Assembly (NCBI GenBank): GCA_022579005.1
Contig: MU401530.1
Location: 62,001-126,000, forward strand
Source: Poronia punctata
Taxonomy: Eukaryota; Ascomycota; Sordariomycetes; Xylariales; Xylariaceae
DNA: 64,000 nucleotides
Direction: 5' to 3'
Part shown: piece by piece, positions 12,180 through 21,027 of the stretch
How positions within the stretch are numbered: position 1 is the first letter of the stretch
How the letters are laid out: every line of letters begins with the position of its first letter
Translations under genes and position numbers: made by a program
Notes under the pieces: model-generated
Told to the model about the DNA's origin: nothing
Database searches by the model: none
The model's input: the letters and a program-made list of their open reading frames with translations, nothing else

Positions 12180-12497
12180 TCTGTTTAAGGACAAAAGTTT
12201 TACATGTTGCCAAGAGTACTTCTATACAAGGGCTATAATCCAATTAGGTCTGTTTATTATAGTACATAGTTCATCACCTATTTTGCCCTATAATAAAGGT
12301 ACCGGAGTACACTTAAGTTACATGATAAATCAGACATGTTGCCAGAATTTAACCTGTAGATAAGGTAGTAGGTGCAAGGCTATATATACTATTATGCTGT
12401 GGCAAAGTATTTGTGATGTCACAGCCTAGTTATAAGGGGACGTGGATAAACCTTTATGTATTTATGGACCCATGTAAAACTTTTGTCCTTAAACAGA
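12180..12497. mobile_element. MITE-like element with perfect terminal inverted repeats and TA flanks
   Basis: Bases 12180-12206 and 12471-12497 are exact reverse complements of each other (27 bases, reading TCTGTTTAAGGACAAAAG at the outer edge). Each end is flanked by the dinucleotide TA (12178-12179 and 12498-12499), consistent with a TA target-site duplication. The element is 318 bases long, AT-rich and has no coding frame, so it is non-autonomous. The TA duplication and small size point to the Tc1/mariner superfamily, which in fungi includes Fot1/pogo. An 11-base word, ACATGTTGCCA, occurs near the left end (12203) and internally (12334). The perfect repeats suggest relatively recent insertion. 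It lies 43 bases beyond the eqolisin stop codon and may fall in that gene's 3' UTR. Confidence 0.8.
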
Positions 12498-12540
12498 TAT
12501 GTGCGCCTCCGGTCCTAAATTTAGCCATGCATCATCACCG

Positions 12541-13479
12541 TTAACCCACATAAGAGCAGGTGAGAGAGCTCGAACTCGACGCCGCGCACCTTGTATACAA
12601 CTTGTTACCTTGCTTGATATCGTAGATGTCGGCCTGATCGACTATCGGGGCACCATTAACGCGTGCGTCGGTAAAGGACACCGTGTGAAAGTTGGCAAAG
12701 GGGACCATATTATCTTGTTGCAGGAAGTCCTCCACTATCCATTCGGCATTCGTCTGGCACAGATCCCCCATTTGATTCGTCAGCGTGTGCGAAATGGACT
12801 TCTTCGTCGTCTTATTTTCGAGCACCACGCTGCCGCTGTTCTTGCTCGCGGCCGTTACTGTCATGGTAATGGTGTCGCCGGCGGATATTTTAAAGTTGTT
12901 GAACCGGTATGACTGGTCCCGTTCTTGTCAGCTTCCAATCTCGTCGGCAAAATCAAACTGGGGCCGGCTGGCCGGAGGGTGAGAAGAAACTTGGCACTTA
13001 CGTAATCCGGGTACCACTCATACCACGCCTCATAAGAAACCGACCCTCCCCTGACATTGAAGTCGATCCCGGTTTGTAGAATCGCCGACTGGCAAGTGCT
13101 CCCATCGATGCCAACCCAAGCCGAGGCCGAATATGTCTTTGCATTGGTCCCTCCCGCGGGCACGGTTACCCTTGGAACTACGATGGTACCCGAGATCGTC
13201 GCGTAGCCGGTACCTGCATGCATATCAGCTCAACCACTCCCCCTAGGATAGAGTGTTTCCAATTCTCGAACCAATCAGAACAGCCCCGGCCCAATTCTGT
13301 GTGTACTGGGAATGAGATGTGTTATCGACTTGCAGCGAGTCAGCCTCGAAGATTAATCGAGGCGGGCCCGTACGGCGAACACCGTTCCGGATAACCCTCT
13401 CGCGCGGCGCGAGAATTGCGGGAACAGCAATCGCAGCACCAACGTACAACAGAACACTGCTGATCAGGAAGCCCCTCAT
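12541..13479 (-). CDS. Eqolisin (glutamic peptidase, family G1), secreted
   Basis: A secreted acid endopeptidase of the scytalidoglutamic peptidase/aspergillopepsin II type. Three exons, 13479-13272, 13213-13002 and 12912-12541, give 263 residues. Residues 1-18 (MRGFLISSVLLYVGAAIA) are a signal peptide and a propeptide follows to about residue 55. The mature domain opens with SQYTQNWAGAVL, where Gln61 matches the catalytic Gln. YATISGTIVVPRV and SASAWVGIDG are the next conserved strands. Glu197 in NAEWIVEDF matches the catalytic Glu. The first donor (GTTCGA at 13271) is unusual, but it restores VLIGTGYATI. The third exon begins SYRFNNFKISAGDTI, as in homologues. A TATA-like element sits about 85 bases upstream of the ATG. 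The gene end is followed almost at once by the MITE. Confidence 0.93.
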
Positions 13480-13559
13480 AGCGACACGGAGGAGACAAGC
13501 GATGGCAAGAAACTACTCGAGATGCTCAGATGGATATCTAGGTAATACGAACAACATCA

Positions 13560-13571
13560 CCATTATATACC
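13560..13571 (-). promoter_or_regulatory. TATA-like element of the eqolisin gene
   Basis: On the minus strand this reads GGTATATAATGG, about 85 bases before the eqolisin ATG, a reasonable distance for a fungal TATA box. The assignment rests on motif and spacing only. Confidence 0.4.
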
Positions 13572-13739
13572 GACAGCCAAGCACTTGTGATCAAGAGTGG
13601 CAATTATCGGATCCTATCATCTCCGTCATCATGCTTGGGTGTGTCTCAGAAACGAGACTAGATATAATAGCCGTCTATGAATGCCAGGCCATTTGCCATG
13701 GAGCCGTGAATGGGATTTCTACCTCTTAACCGTCCGTCT

Positions 13740-13949
13740 TCAAAGTCGGGTATGGGGGACATCTGAGACAGCCCGTGGGTTCTTTGGATTGTGCACGAGG
13801 AGGAAACGGTCTTTGACAGGTAGCCGGAATGAGACATTGATGATACTACTTCCGGCAGCTTTTTCCACGATATAGCCAATTACCGTGCCTGGGGTAATCG
13901 TTAGCGGAGCAGTCGAAGTGTAGGAGATGACATTCCGGCTAATCTCCAT
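13740..13949 (-). CDS. Possible small gene, 69 residues, unknown
   Basis: An ATG-started open frame coding for 69 residues beginning MEISRNVISYTSTAPLTITP. Many of its codons end in C (GTC, ATC, TCC, TAC, ACC, GGC), the bias seen in genuine genes of this window. The predicted sequence alternates hydrophobic and polar residues, as in a small beta-rich protein, and has no signal peptide or cysteines. A TATA-like element (TATTTATAGG on the minus strand, near 14085) lies about 135 bases upstream. I recognise no family. It shares its strand with the eqolisin gene, 260 bases upstream of that start. It could instead be a chance frame in the eqolisin upstream region. Confidence 0.35.
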   Translation of the reverse strand: MEISRNVISYTSTAPLTITPGTVIGYIVEKAAGSSIINVSFRLPVKDRFLLVHNPKNPRAVSDVPHTRL

Positions 13950-15145
13950 GTTTCGCGCAAACTATATCCATGTATTAGATCGGAACACAAAATGCACGTG
14001 TTATAGTAGGTACTACGATCTAGATCAGAGCTAACCGACATCGACTTTGATTGAAATGGGCGAAAATCGTCTATGCGTCTCCTATAAATAGTAGTCTATA
14101 GATGATGAATCCCATCACTATAACAGGCGAACATTAGAGACGCTGTCAAGTTTAATGCAAGTCATCGCGTTTTACGGTTCGAGTTTGCTAGAGTACCCTT
14201 TTTGAAAAGCGTTCGGGCTTCTTGGTTTATCGCATTGTCCATCATCTTGCCTCTTAAACTTTTGAGTGAGTGTGCGAATCAGGGTCAGGCGATGATATGT
14301 TTGCCACGTGGCGCTCTTAACCGAGAGACATATCCGGTGAAGGCGGGTGGCGCGGGCTACCGAGTCCATGCCGCTTAGACACGATCGAGGACCCGAGGTC
14401 GAAAGCGAAGTCGAGGTCGTTATAAACAGCTTGACGCCACGTCCCTACACCAATTGAAAGGTCTATCATAACAAAACACACTCCTCGACCTTATATATAC
14501 GTTAAAAGACAATGCTAGATTAGCTAACTACAATTTTAGTTCAAGATAGAGAGAAGCCAGCAGGATTATAGTATAGCCGGCTCCTTGCAGGTAGGTATAT
14601 TGCCTATTTAAGTCCTGGCATCACCCACATCCTTATCAAAGATATACGTACATATGCTGGATCTTGTAGGTACCTAGGTACTCTGTCTACTATAGTGCAG
14701 TGCTGAACACCTGGTTCCGGACGGCCTACAGTATGGCAGTATAGGTACCTACATGTACCTAGGTAGGTACTTACTCGTATCTACTGCCTAGCACCGCCTA
14801 CCCTTCCCTGACGAGACTGAAGCTATTCAGAGTTTTTGTAACCACGAAGTGCATTGCTCTTTTATACTACCAAACAGCACCACAGCAGAAAGAATACACA
14901 TCCTGCAACAAGTTCTGCACATCACATACACTAAAAAAGCAAAAAAAAAACATGAGAGAAACAAGGTCTCCATAATCAAGGAGTTGTAGCACATCTTCAT
15001 ACATGAGTATTTACAAGTACCTATCCCCAGCTTGGCCAAGCCAGTAGCATATAGCTACATGTATTATGGCAATCATCTTCTTCACACCCTTGGATCAACC
15101 AAGGAATGTAATGAAAACAAAGATACTTATCTAAGTTTGGGAAAA
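13950..15145. other. Intergenic region rich in TAGGTA/TACCTA words
   Basis: About 1.2 kb without a credible gene. Between 14585 and 14780 it carries many copies of TAGGTA or TACCTA, for example GGTACCTAGGTA at 14668 and TACCTAGGTAGGTAC near 14755. A tract of 10 A occurs near 14940. Confidence 0.5.
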
Positions 15146-15152
15146 AAACCAA

Positions 15153-15174
15153 CCTCAAGGCACTAGCCTCGAGG
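15153..15174. repeat. Hairpin 1, 9-base stem with ACTA loop
   Basis: CCTCAAGGC and GCCTCGAGG flank a four-base loop ACTA; eight of nine positions pair. It is flanked by A-rich sequence and shares its 9-4-9 geometry with the hairpin at 15223. Confidence 0.7.
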
Positions 15175-15222
15175 AGGAAAACCCTTTACAAAAAAAAAAA
15201 AAAAAGGCAAGAGGGGAAAAAA

Positions 15223-15244
15223 CCCTAGAGCGCTTGCTCTTGGG
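15223..15244. repeat. Hairpin 2, 9-base stem with GCTT loop
   Basis: CCCTAGAGC and GCTCTTGGG flank a four-base loop GCTT; eight of nine positions pair, with one T-T mismatch. It follows AAAAAA and precedes AAGAAAAAA. A smaller CCC-TCT-GGG stem lies at 15254-15262. All sit in one A-rich block, so an array of structured elements at the 3' end of the minus-strand unit is possible. Confidence 0.7.
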
Positions 15245-15482
15245 AAGAAAAAACCCTCTGGGGAAAGAAAAGCAAACTGAAACAAAATAAACAGAGCAGA
15301 ACAAGACAAAACAAAACAGAAAAAAACAAGAATAAAAAGCAGAAGATCTTTGTCGTTAGGCCTGTCGGTCGTAGTGTTCAAGGCGTTCGATTGCTCGGTT
15401 TGGATCGTTTAGGTTGTCGTCGGTGGTAAGGACGTCGGTATCGGTATCGGTATCGGCTGTTTTTAGGTATTGTTAGTTTTAC

Positions 15483-15600
15483 GCTGCTGCGTATGCGAGG
15501 CGTTTAAGGCGTTCGGCGTATGCAAGTAGGCGTATGCGAATGGGCGTATGCAAGTGTTTAACGTATGCGAGGTATTTAAGGCGTTCGAGTTCGATCAGAA
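15483..15600. repeat. Short direct repeats of GGCGTATGCGA and TTTAAGGCGTTCG
   Basis: GCGTATGC recurs four times between 15487 and 15550 and the word TTTAAGGCGTTC occurs twice. A separate (GGTATC)3 run lies at 15437-15455. These are short nested tandem repeats leading into the main minisatellite. Confidence 0.6.
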
Positions 15601-15604
15601 GGGG

Positions 15605-16497
15605 GAAGTCGTCGAGCAGAGACGTGTTGAAATTAGTCGGTTTAACCGAGCGGAAACGAAGTGTTGTCAAGCCGGGACGTTGTTTAAAATCGGTTCGAGT
15701 TCGAGTTCGATCGATCGGAAGGGGAAACAAAGTGTCGTCGAGCCGGGACGTTGTTTAAAGTCGGTTCGAGTTCGAGTTCGAGTTCGAGTTCAATCGATCG
15801 ATCGGAAGGGGAAAAGTGTTGTTAAGCCGGAACGTCGTTCAAGTCGGGTCGAGTTCGAGTTCGAGTTCGATCGGGAGGGAGGGAAAAGTGTCGTCGAGCC
15901 GGAACGTCGTTCAAGTCGGTTCGAGTTCAAGTTCGAGTTCGATCGGGAGGGAAAAGTGTCGTCGAGCCGGAACGTCGTTCAAGTCGGGTCGAGTTTGAGT
16001 TCGAGTTCGATTAAGAAGGGAAGGAAAAGTATCGTAGAGCCGGAACGTCTTTTAAGTCGGTTCGAGTTCGATCGGAAGGGAAGGAAAAGTATCGTCGAGC
16101 CAGAACGTCGTTCAAGTCGGTTTGAGTTCGATCGATTAGAAGGGAAGGAAAAGTGTCGTCGAGCCGGAACGTTGTTTAAGTCGGTTCGAGTTCGATCGGG
16201 AGGGAGGGAAAAGTGTTGTTAAGCCGGAACGTCGTTTGAGTCGTTCGATCGATCGGAAGGGAGGGAGGGAAAAGTGTCGTCGAGCCGGAACGTCGCTTGA
16301 GTCGTTCGAGTTCGAGTTCGATCGATCGGAAGGGAGGGTAAAGTGTCGTCGAGCCGGAACGTCGCTTGAGTCGTTCGAGTTCGAGTTCAATCGATCGGAA
16401 GGGAGGGGAAAGTGTCGTCGAGCCGGAACGTCGTTCAAGTTGTTCAAGTCGTTTAAGTTCGAGTTCGATCGATCGGAAGGGAAACGTCGTCGAGCTT
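15605..16497. repeat. Minisatellite, about 12 copies of a 60-88 base unit
   Basis: The core GAGCCGGAACGTCGTTCAAG recurs near 15669, 15738, 15826, 15897, 15965, 16038, 16098, 16158, 16221, 16283, 16350 and 16419. A degenerate first copy lies near 15610 and a truncated last one near 16486. Each core is followed by a variable run of GAGTTC hexamers, then GATCGATCGGAAGGGAGGGAAAAGTGTCGTC. Unit length varies mostly because of the hexamer count. Because units are often near multiples of three, several frames stay open on both strands. I therefore do not treat the open frames here as genes. Confidence 0.9.
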
Positions 16498-16614
16498 ATT
16501 TGATTTTTTCGATTTGTTTGAGGGGTTCGATTTGTTTGAGGGGTGTCGTCGGTAGAGGCGGCGGCGGTTCTGCGTTCTGCGTCTGCATTGAGTTTGGTTT
16601 TCCAGCAGTCACAA

Positions 16615-17690
16615 AAACGACATAACGCAAAGAAAGAAAAGAGTAGATATCAAGTTTCAAATAAGATGAAAATAAGAATGGAAATGGGAGGGAAATGAAA
16701 ATGAAAACTAGCAGAGATAAACATAACAAAGTCAAGGGTAAAAGGTCGACAGTAAAAAGGATAAACTAGTCAAATGCCAACTATTCAGACATTGAATAGG
16801 GGAATTGGGTTGGGTATAGAGAAAAGAAAAAGTGAGGAAATAATAGAGCCAGAGATATAAAAGTCAAAACAGGGAAGAATAGGAAATTGAACAGACGGAG
16901 AGAACAAGCCCCAAGTCAATAGCAACAGCTTGTACTGCAACCTAAAGACTATACCTGACTGCACTTGCAGGTAAAAAACGGAAGAAACCCAGAATAATGT
17001 GAGAGGTTGGAAATGAAGTAGAAAAGCCACATAACGCTGTAAAGGGATGGGAAGTGAAGACACAACTGGGAGAGTAACTGGAAATAGGGAAATGTAACCA
17101 AATAGCAATTGGAAAGGGGGGTGATATAAAAGAGAGAAGGAGGTGATAGGATGGGAGGTGCAAAGTGCGAGGTTTTGATTAATAAAAGTAGGAGATAGAA
17201 AGATGTAGGTAAATGGAAGAAATTGGGCAAAGAAAATAGAAAGCACATGAAGTAAGGGGGAATGAAATAATAAATAATTGCGTAAGGATAGGGCTACAGG
17301 AGGTAGCGAGATGGTAAATAATTAAAAAGGAAAGCACAGAAAAGGTATTGCAAGAAAAGAAAACCAAGTAGAATGAAATATAGGGTGTGTAAAAGAAGAA
17401 GAGCAGTAAGTGCCAGAAAGGGAGGAAAGGAAGAGGGATAATAGAAATTATTAAGAGAAGACAAGAATAGAAAGAGATGTAGTAGAAGGTATTGGAAATA
17501 ACATGGAAGACAGGAAAAATAGAGATGGGAATAACTAAAAAGAGGGAAAACAGGAAAAATAGAGAAGAGGGGAAATAGAAAGGCAGAGCGAAAAGCGAAA
17601 AGCAACAGGAAAGACGAGAAAGATGCAGAGAATAATAGCAAGCATTGCAGCAGAGGAAGAAGAACAATAACTTACGTGCGTTTTTCCGGG
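16615..17690. other. One-kilobase purine-rich strand (plus) / pyrimidine-rich strand (minus)
   Basis: Across nearly 1.1 kb the plus strand is overwhelmingly A and G, with few C or T. On the minus strand this gives a hydrophobic, Phe/Leu/Ser-rich open frame that starts only at TTG, which is a composition artefact. Its position directly after a GTAAGT donor suggests an unusually long, pyrimidine-rich intron or transcript spacer. Confidence 0.7.
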
Positions 17691-17833
17691 GCGTCAAGAG
17701 TTATCCATGGTGGATAGTTAGTAGTGGTTGTTGATGTTGAAGTTGTGTGTTGTGAGGGAAGGGAGAGGGAAGAGGGTGGTGTGGAAGAAGGGAAGGATTG
17801 GGAGGAAGAGAGAGTGTGCGAGGGGAAGGGAGG

Positions 17834-17848
17834 CCTTAAATAGGCGTT
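17834..17848 (-). promoter_or_regulatory. TATA-like promoter of the compound repeat unit
   Basis: On the minus strand this reads CGCCTATTTAAGGCC. It is followed by CCTTCCCC and long CT-rich sequence, the usual look of a strong fungal core promoter. It lies about 130 bases before the CACCATGG start context. Confidence 0.4.
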
Positions 17849-17859
17849 TTCCAGCAGAG

Positions 17860-20800
17860 AACAGAACGCACAATCAGTAAAATGGAAAATAGCACGTGAA
17901 GAGAATACACGGTTGCGTATTAATTAAAGAAGACTGATTGTGGCAGCGAATGAATGGGCAGGTTCAGGGTTCAGGGCTGCATCAATGGGTAGAGTTACGT
18001 ACATATCCTATTGATATTGAAGAAGTATGTACCTACATCGATACACGCCCGCCTACAAATAGGGGGGGGTGGCGGCAAGGCTACAGGGGCACTGTTGAAC
18101 ATACATGTATGCTCGTATATCGTTCACCTATTGAATACACGCCCCCTGGAGGGTCAAGGGGGTAGGGGAGATATAATTATACACATCCGCTTCGTCCACA
18201 CGACAAATGGGTAAAACCGTATTCGAGGTTACGGTTTAGATACACCGGTATCCGCCCAAAGGGTACTTACACTCCTAAGGCATCACAAGCCTCGGCCTCA
18301 TATCTGCAGTGACTTATGCACAGGTATATGAAAACGTTAAAAAGTATTTAACCGAGCGCCGAGTAGAATCAGTGACCCGTTGTTATATTATCACCCAAGG
18401 GGATATTGTCATATCCAAGCCGTAGGAAGGAATAGAGTACCTAACAAGGCTCGCAATCACTGATTTGCCAGCCACCTATTCCTGGGCAAGGGCATTCTAC
18501 GCATTCTTTCTGCATACATCGTGATACGTAGTCTACGATGATGGTGAATACAAATACACCATGCAAAATCAGACCTGTAGAGTTCATGTATCACCAGGCC
18601 CAATATGTCACTACCAATTAAAAAGGAAGAATGGTTATTAAAATAGGGCTAGGTCCCTAGTTAGATATTATTCTTTTATTATCAGAGTTACTTATAAATC
18701 TTCTAGAATAAAGCCAAGTAAGTGTTCTAAGATTGATTACGGGTAGGTAGGCAGATATGCTACTACGAAGCCTAGAGTCGCGACGGTGTTATAGCAGACC
18801 CCGGTTCAGTAAATGCCTCTATGATCTCATGGTATTGAAAATTTCAACAGGAAATCTGAAACTCTGGTAGGCAAGGTAGCCCAAGACGCTGTTAACACTG
18901 TTGGTTTCCTAGCCAACCCTATTACCAAGGCGTTTAAAACTCTTATGTCCGCTTATGAGTCAATCAGTATTCCACGTACCTCCCCATAAACAAGGAAAGT
19001 ATATGTTTGTGTACGAAGCCCTGATTGAAATAAACCTAATGTGCCGGGATTCCATCTACCTAGCCACCAGGGTGTCGGGGGCCAATTGAATGAGGAGATG
19101 CACCCGAAAAAAATGTTTAGCACAATTAAAATCGCAAGGCTTCTCGGGGAAGCACCAGTCAAGCGCGTCCAAACCCAGATCACAAAGTAGACAGCCGTGG
19201 AAGGCCGAAAATTTTCCAACTCCGAGCCACACAACCACTTTCTGTGACATAACCACTACTGCACAATGAGAGCCTCTACATCAGCCTGTTAAAACAATTG
19301 ATTAAAAATTAAATCCGTACAAGTGTATCGTTGTATTTTAGCTGGGACATCCTTACTAGATCACACCGTTCTATGTGAAGTTGTGTATCCTGATTTTGGG
19401 ACATTTGATTGATTCTCATGTTGTTATATAAAAGGGTCTTGCATTAGTAATCTCACGTATTACTTGCACGTAACTCTAAATAGGGAGCCTTGTACCTAGC
19501 GTTGCGTCGCATAATACGTCTACTCCGGTTGTATATCAACCGAGTCAAGTGAAGGCGAAAAATGAGAATATAAGCCTCATTCTGATTGTTTCTAGCAATG
19601 TATATAGTATAAAACAAATTGTACATACATGTTGTACCCTACAATGATCAAGGTACAAAGGACACATGTATACAAGTACAAGATCGGACTATTTTTGGGG
19701 AAGGTGCTGAATTCGTAGGGTTCAACGCTACAGCGGGCTCTTGTAAAGTCCGTTCATTGACTCTGCAGACCATTTTCCAATACTGTGAGAGGGACTACCG
19801 AGCATGTGAAGGAAGCATGACGTTCATGCTCGGCCCCGCCTTCTCCGGTGGTTGTCCGGGGCCCCCCTGATATCCGAAAAATCGACCGGACATAACGGCC
19901 AAGCCACTGTACAAGCCACAGTTTTCTGGTCGGTAGCCAGTGTCCGCTGCGCCCGGACCTACGAGGTGTACCTGTAGTAAATCCGTGTTGGATATAAAAC
20001 ACATGCGAAAAATGGCGTTTTAAGCTTTCAGCCCTAACCGAGTCTACAAGTAGGATCTTACTCTATAAGGTATGGGGAAATTGCCACTCATAACAAAATG
20101 ATGGGAATGGCATGTTATGTCTGGCCGGGCCACCACGAAGGTGCGCACCTTGGCCGAATCAGTCCGTCGCAGGGCCCGGCTGCTGTAGATTGTTGTAACC
20201 TTAGATCAAGTTCGCATAGGTTCTTACTCATAACATAGCAGGACTTTCTTTTACCCGGTAGGAATTGCTGCCTGACACGAGAAGAATCCCGAAGCGCGTT
20301 AAACCGCCATAGAACGCGTTGAATCGCCACAGAAAAGAAAGCACAACACCTACCCGGGAATACCTACCTAAACGCCATGCCCTTACCACAACCACCAAAG
20401 TGCACGATCTCTAATAGAACTATGCCGAGATTAAAGAACTCGAAAAGGAGAGCTATAAAACAGCCCAGACATTCAAACCAGAGAAGTATAATCTCTCCGA
20501 GATCTCACACATTCAATCTACAATGGTGACGGAGATCATCTGGACACCGAGCATTAGCATCTAGTAGGTAACATCATTAGATAATCATACGTGTAATGCC
20601 ACGTGCAAACTATCTAAGCCCATCACAACTAGACAAGTTACGAGTAGATTCATTACCGGCCCTAAAGTGGATGTCGTTACCCGTATTTTGCGGCACGATC
20701 TAAAGTCCGGCGCTGGAGTCTTCCCCCCCGCAGCTTTGGGCCTATTGGGTTTGTTCCGGTTAAATGCGTAGGTAGGCTTGGCCAACGAGGTCCCCCGTCT

Positions 20801-21027
20801 TTTGATTCTCCAGTTTCGCCGCCATCGGGATTAATTAAGAGAGGATAGATACAGTAGTGGCAAGAAACAAACGGCTTTAGTTTTAGTTGACAGTGCCCTT
20901 CGGCTACCTAAGTATTCAACCCATCACTCCCCCTTTTTCATTTGATTTCTCTCCACCAATAAAAAATTGTTTTTGTTTTATTTTTATTATTTTACAATTT
21001 GGGTTGTTGCAAGTACGTCCGTTCATC
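17860..21027. other. Long intergenic region, no gene seen
   Basis: About 3.2 kb without a supported gene. Bases 18600-18730 are AT-rich with TTAATAAAT-like stretches that may be the remains of an old insertion, but no repeats define one. A TATAAAA box at 20454-20460 is followed by a 13-codon frame, ATGGTGACGGAG, at 20523. The last 120 bases before 21028 are pyrimidine-rich and contain CCAAT (about 20956), likely the GH43 core promoter. Confidence 0.5.
20454..20460 (+). promoter_or_regulatory. TATAAAA box, target uncertain
   Basis: TATAAAA lies in a promoter-like setting and is followed about 65 bases later by a 13-codon ATG frame ending at TAG, then GTAACA. It could drive a long-leader GH43 transcript (ATG 575 bases downstream) or an unrelated short transcript. 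Confidence 0.3.

Larger units (their letters stand above)
15146..17850 (-). ncRNA. Candidate non-coding transcription unit or unclassified compound repeat element
   Basis: The region shows an ordered structure when read on the minus strand. A TATTTAAGG box (about 17835-17847) is followed by a pyrimidine-rich leader. Then comes CACCATGGATAACTCTTGA, a four-codon frame at 17708-17694, then a strong splice donor GTAAGT at 17677-17672. About 1 kb of almost purely pyrimidine sequence follows, with a possible acceptor near 16590. A 12-copy minisatellite comes next, and finally two hairpins in A/T tracts. No long ATG-started frame matches a known protein. The combination resembles a promoter-driven, spliced, non-coding RNA or a non-autonomous element whose ends I cannot define, as I find no terminal repeats. 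Boundaries are approximate and transcription is inferred. Confidence 0.35.

Noticed and set aside
15548..16222. 224-residue plus-strand open frame across the minisatellite
   Set aside because: Other frames on both strands are equally open because of the repeat. There is no conserved domain or normal start context.
15605..16497. CRISPR array
   Set aside because: The spacers are themselves repeated and variable in hexamer number, the units have no constant repeat/spacer pattern, and the genome is eukaryotic.
17179..17697. 172-residue hydrophobic minus-strand open frame
   Set aside because: It starts at TTG, not ATG, and its Phe/Leu/Ser/Tyr content follows directly from the pyrimidine-rich strand. 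No domain or codon bias supports it.
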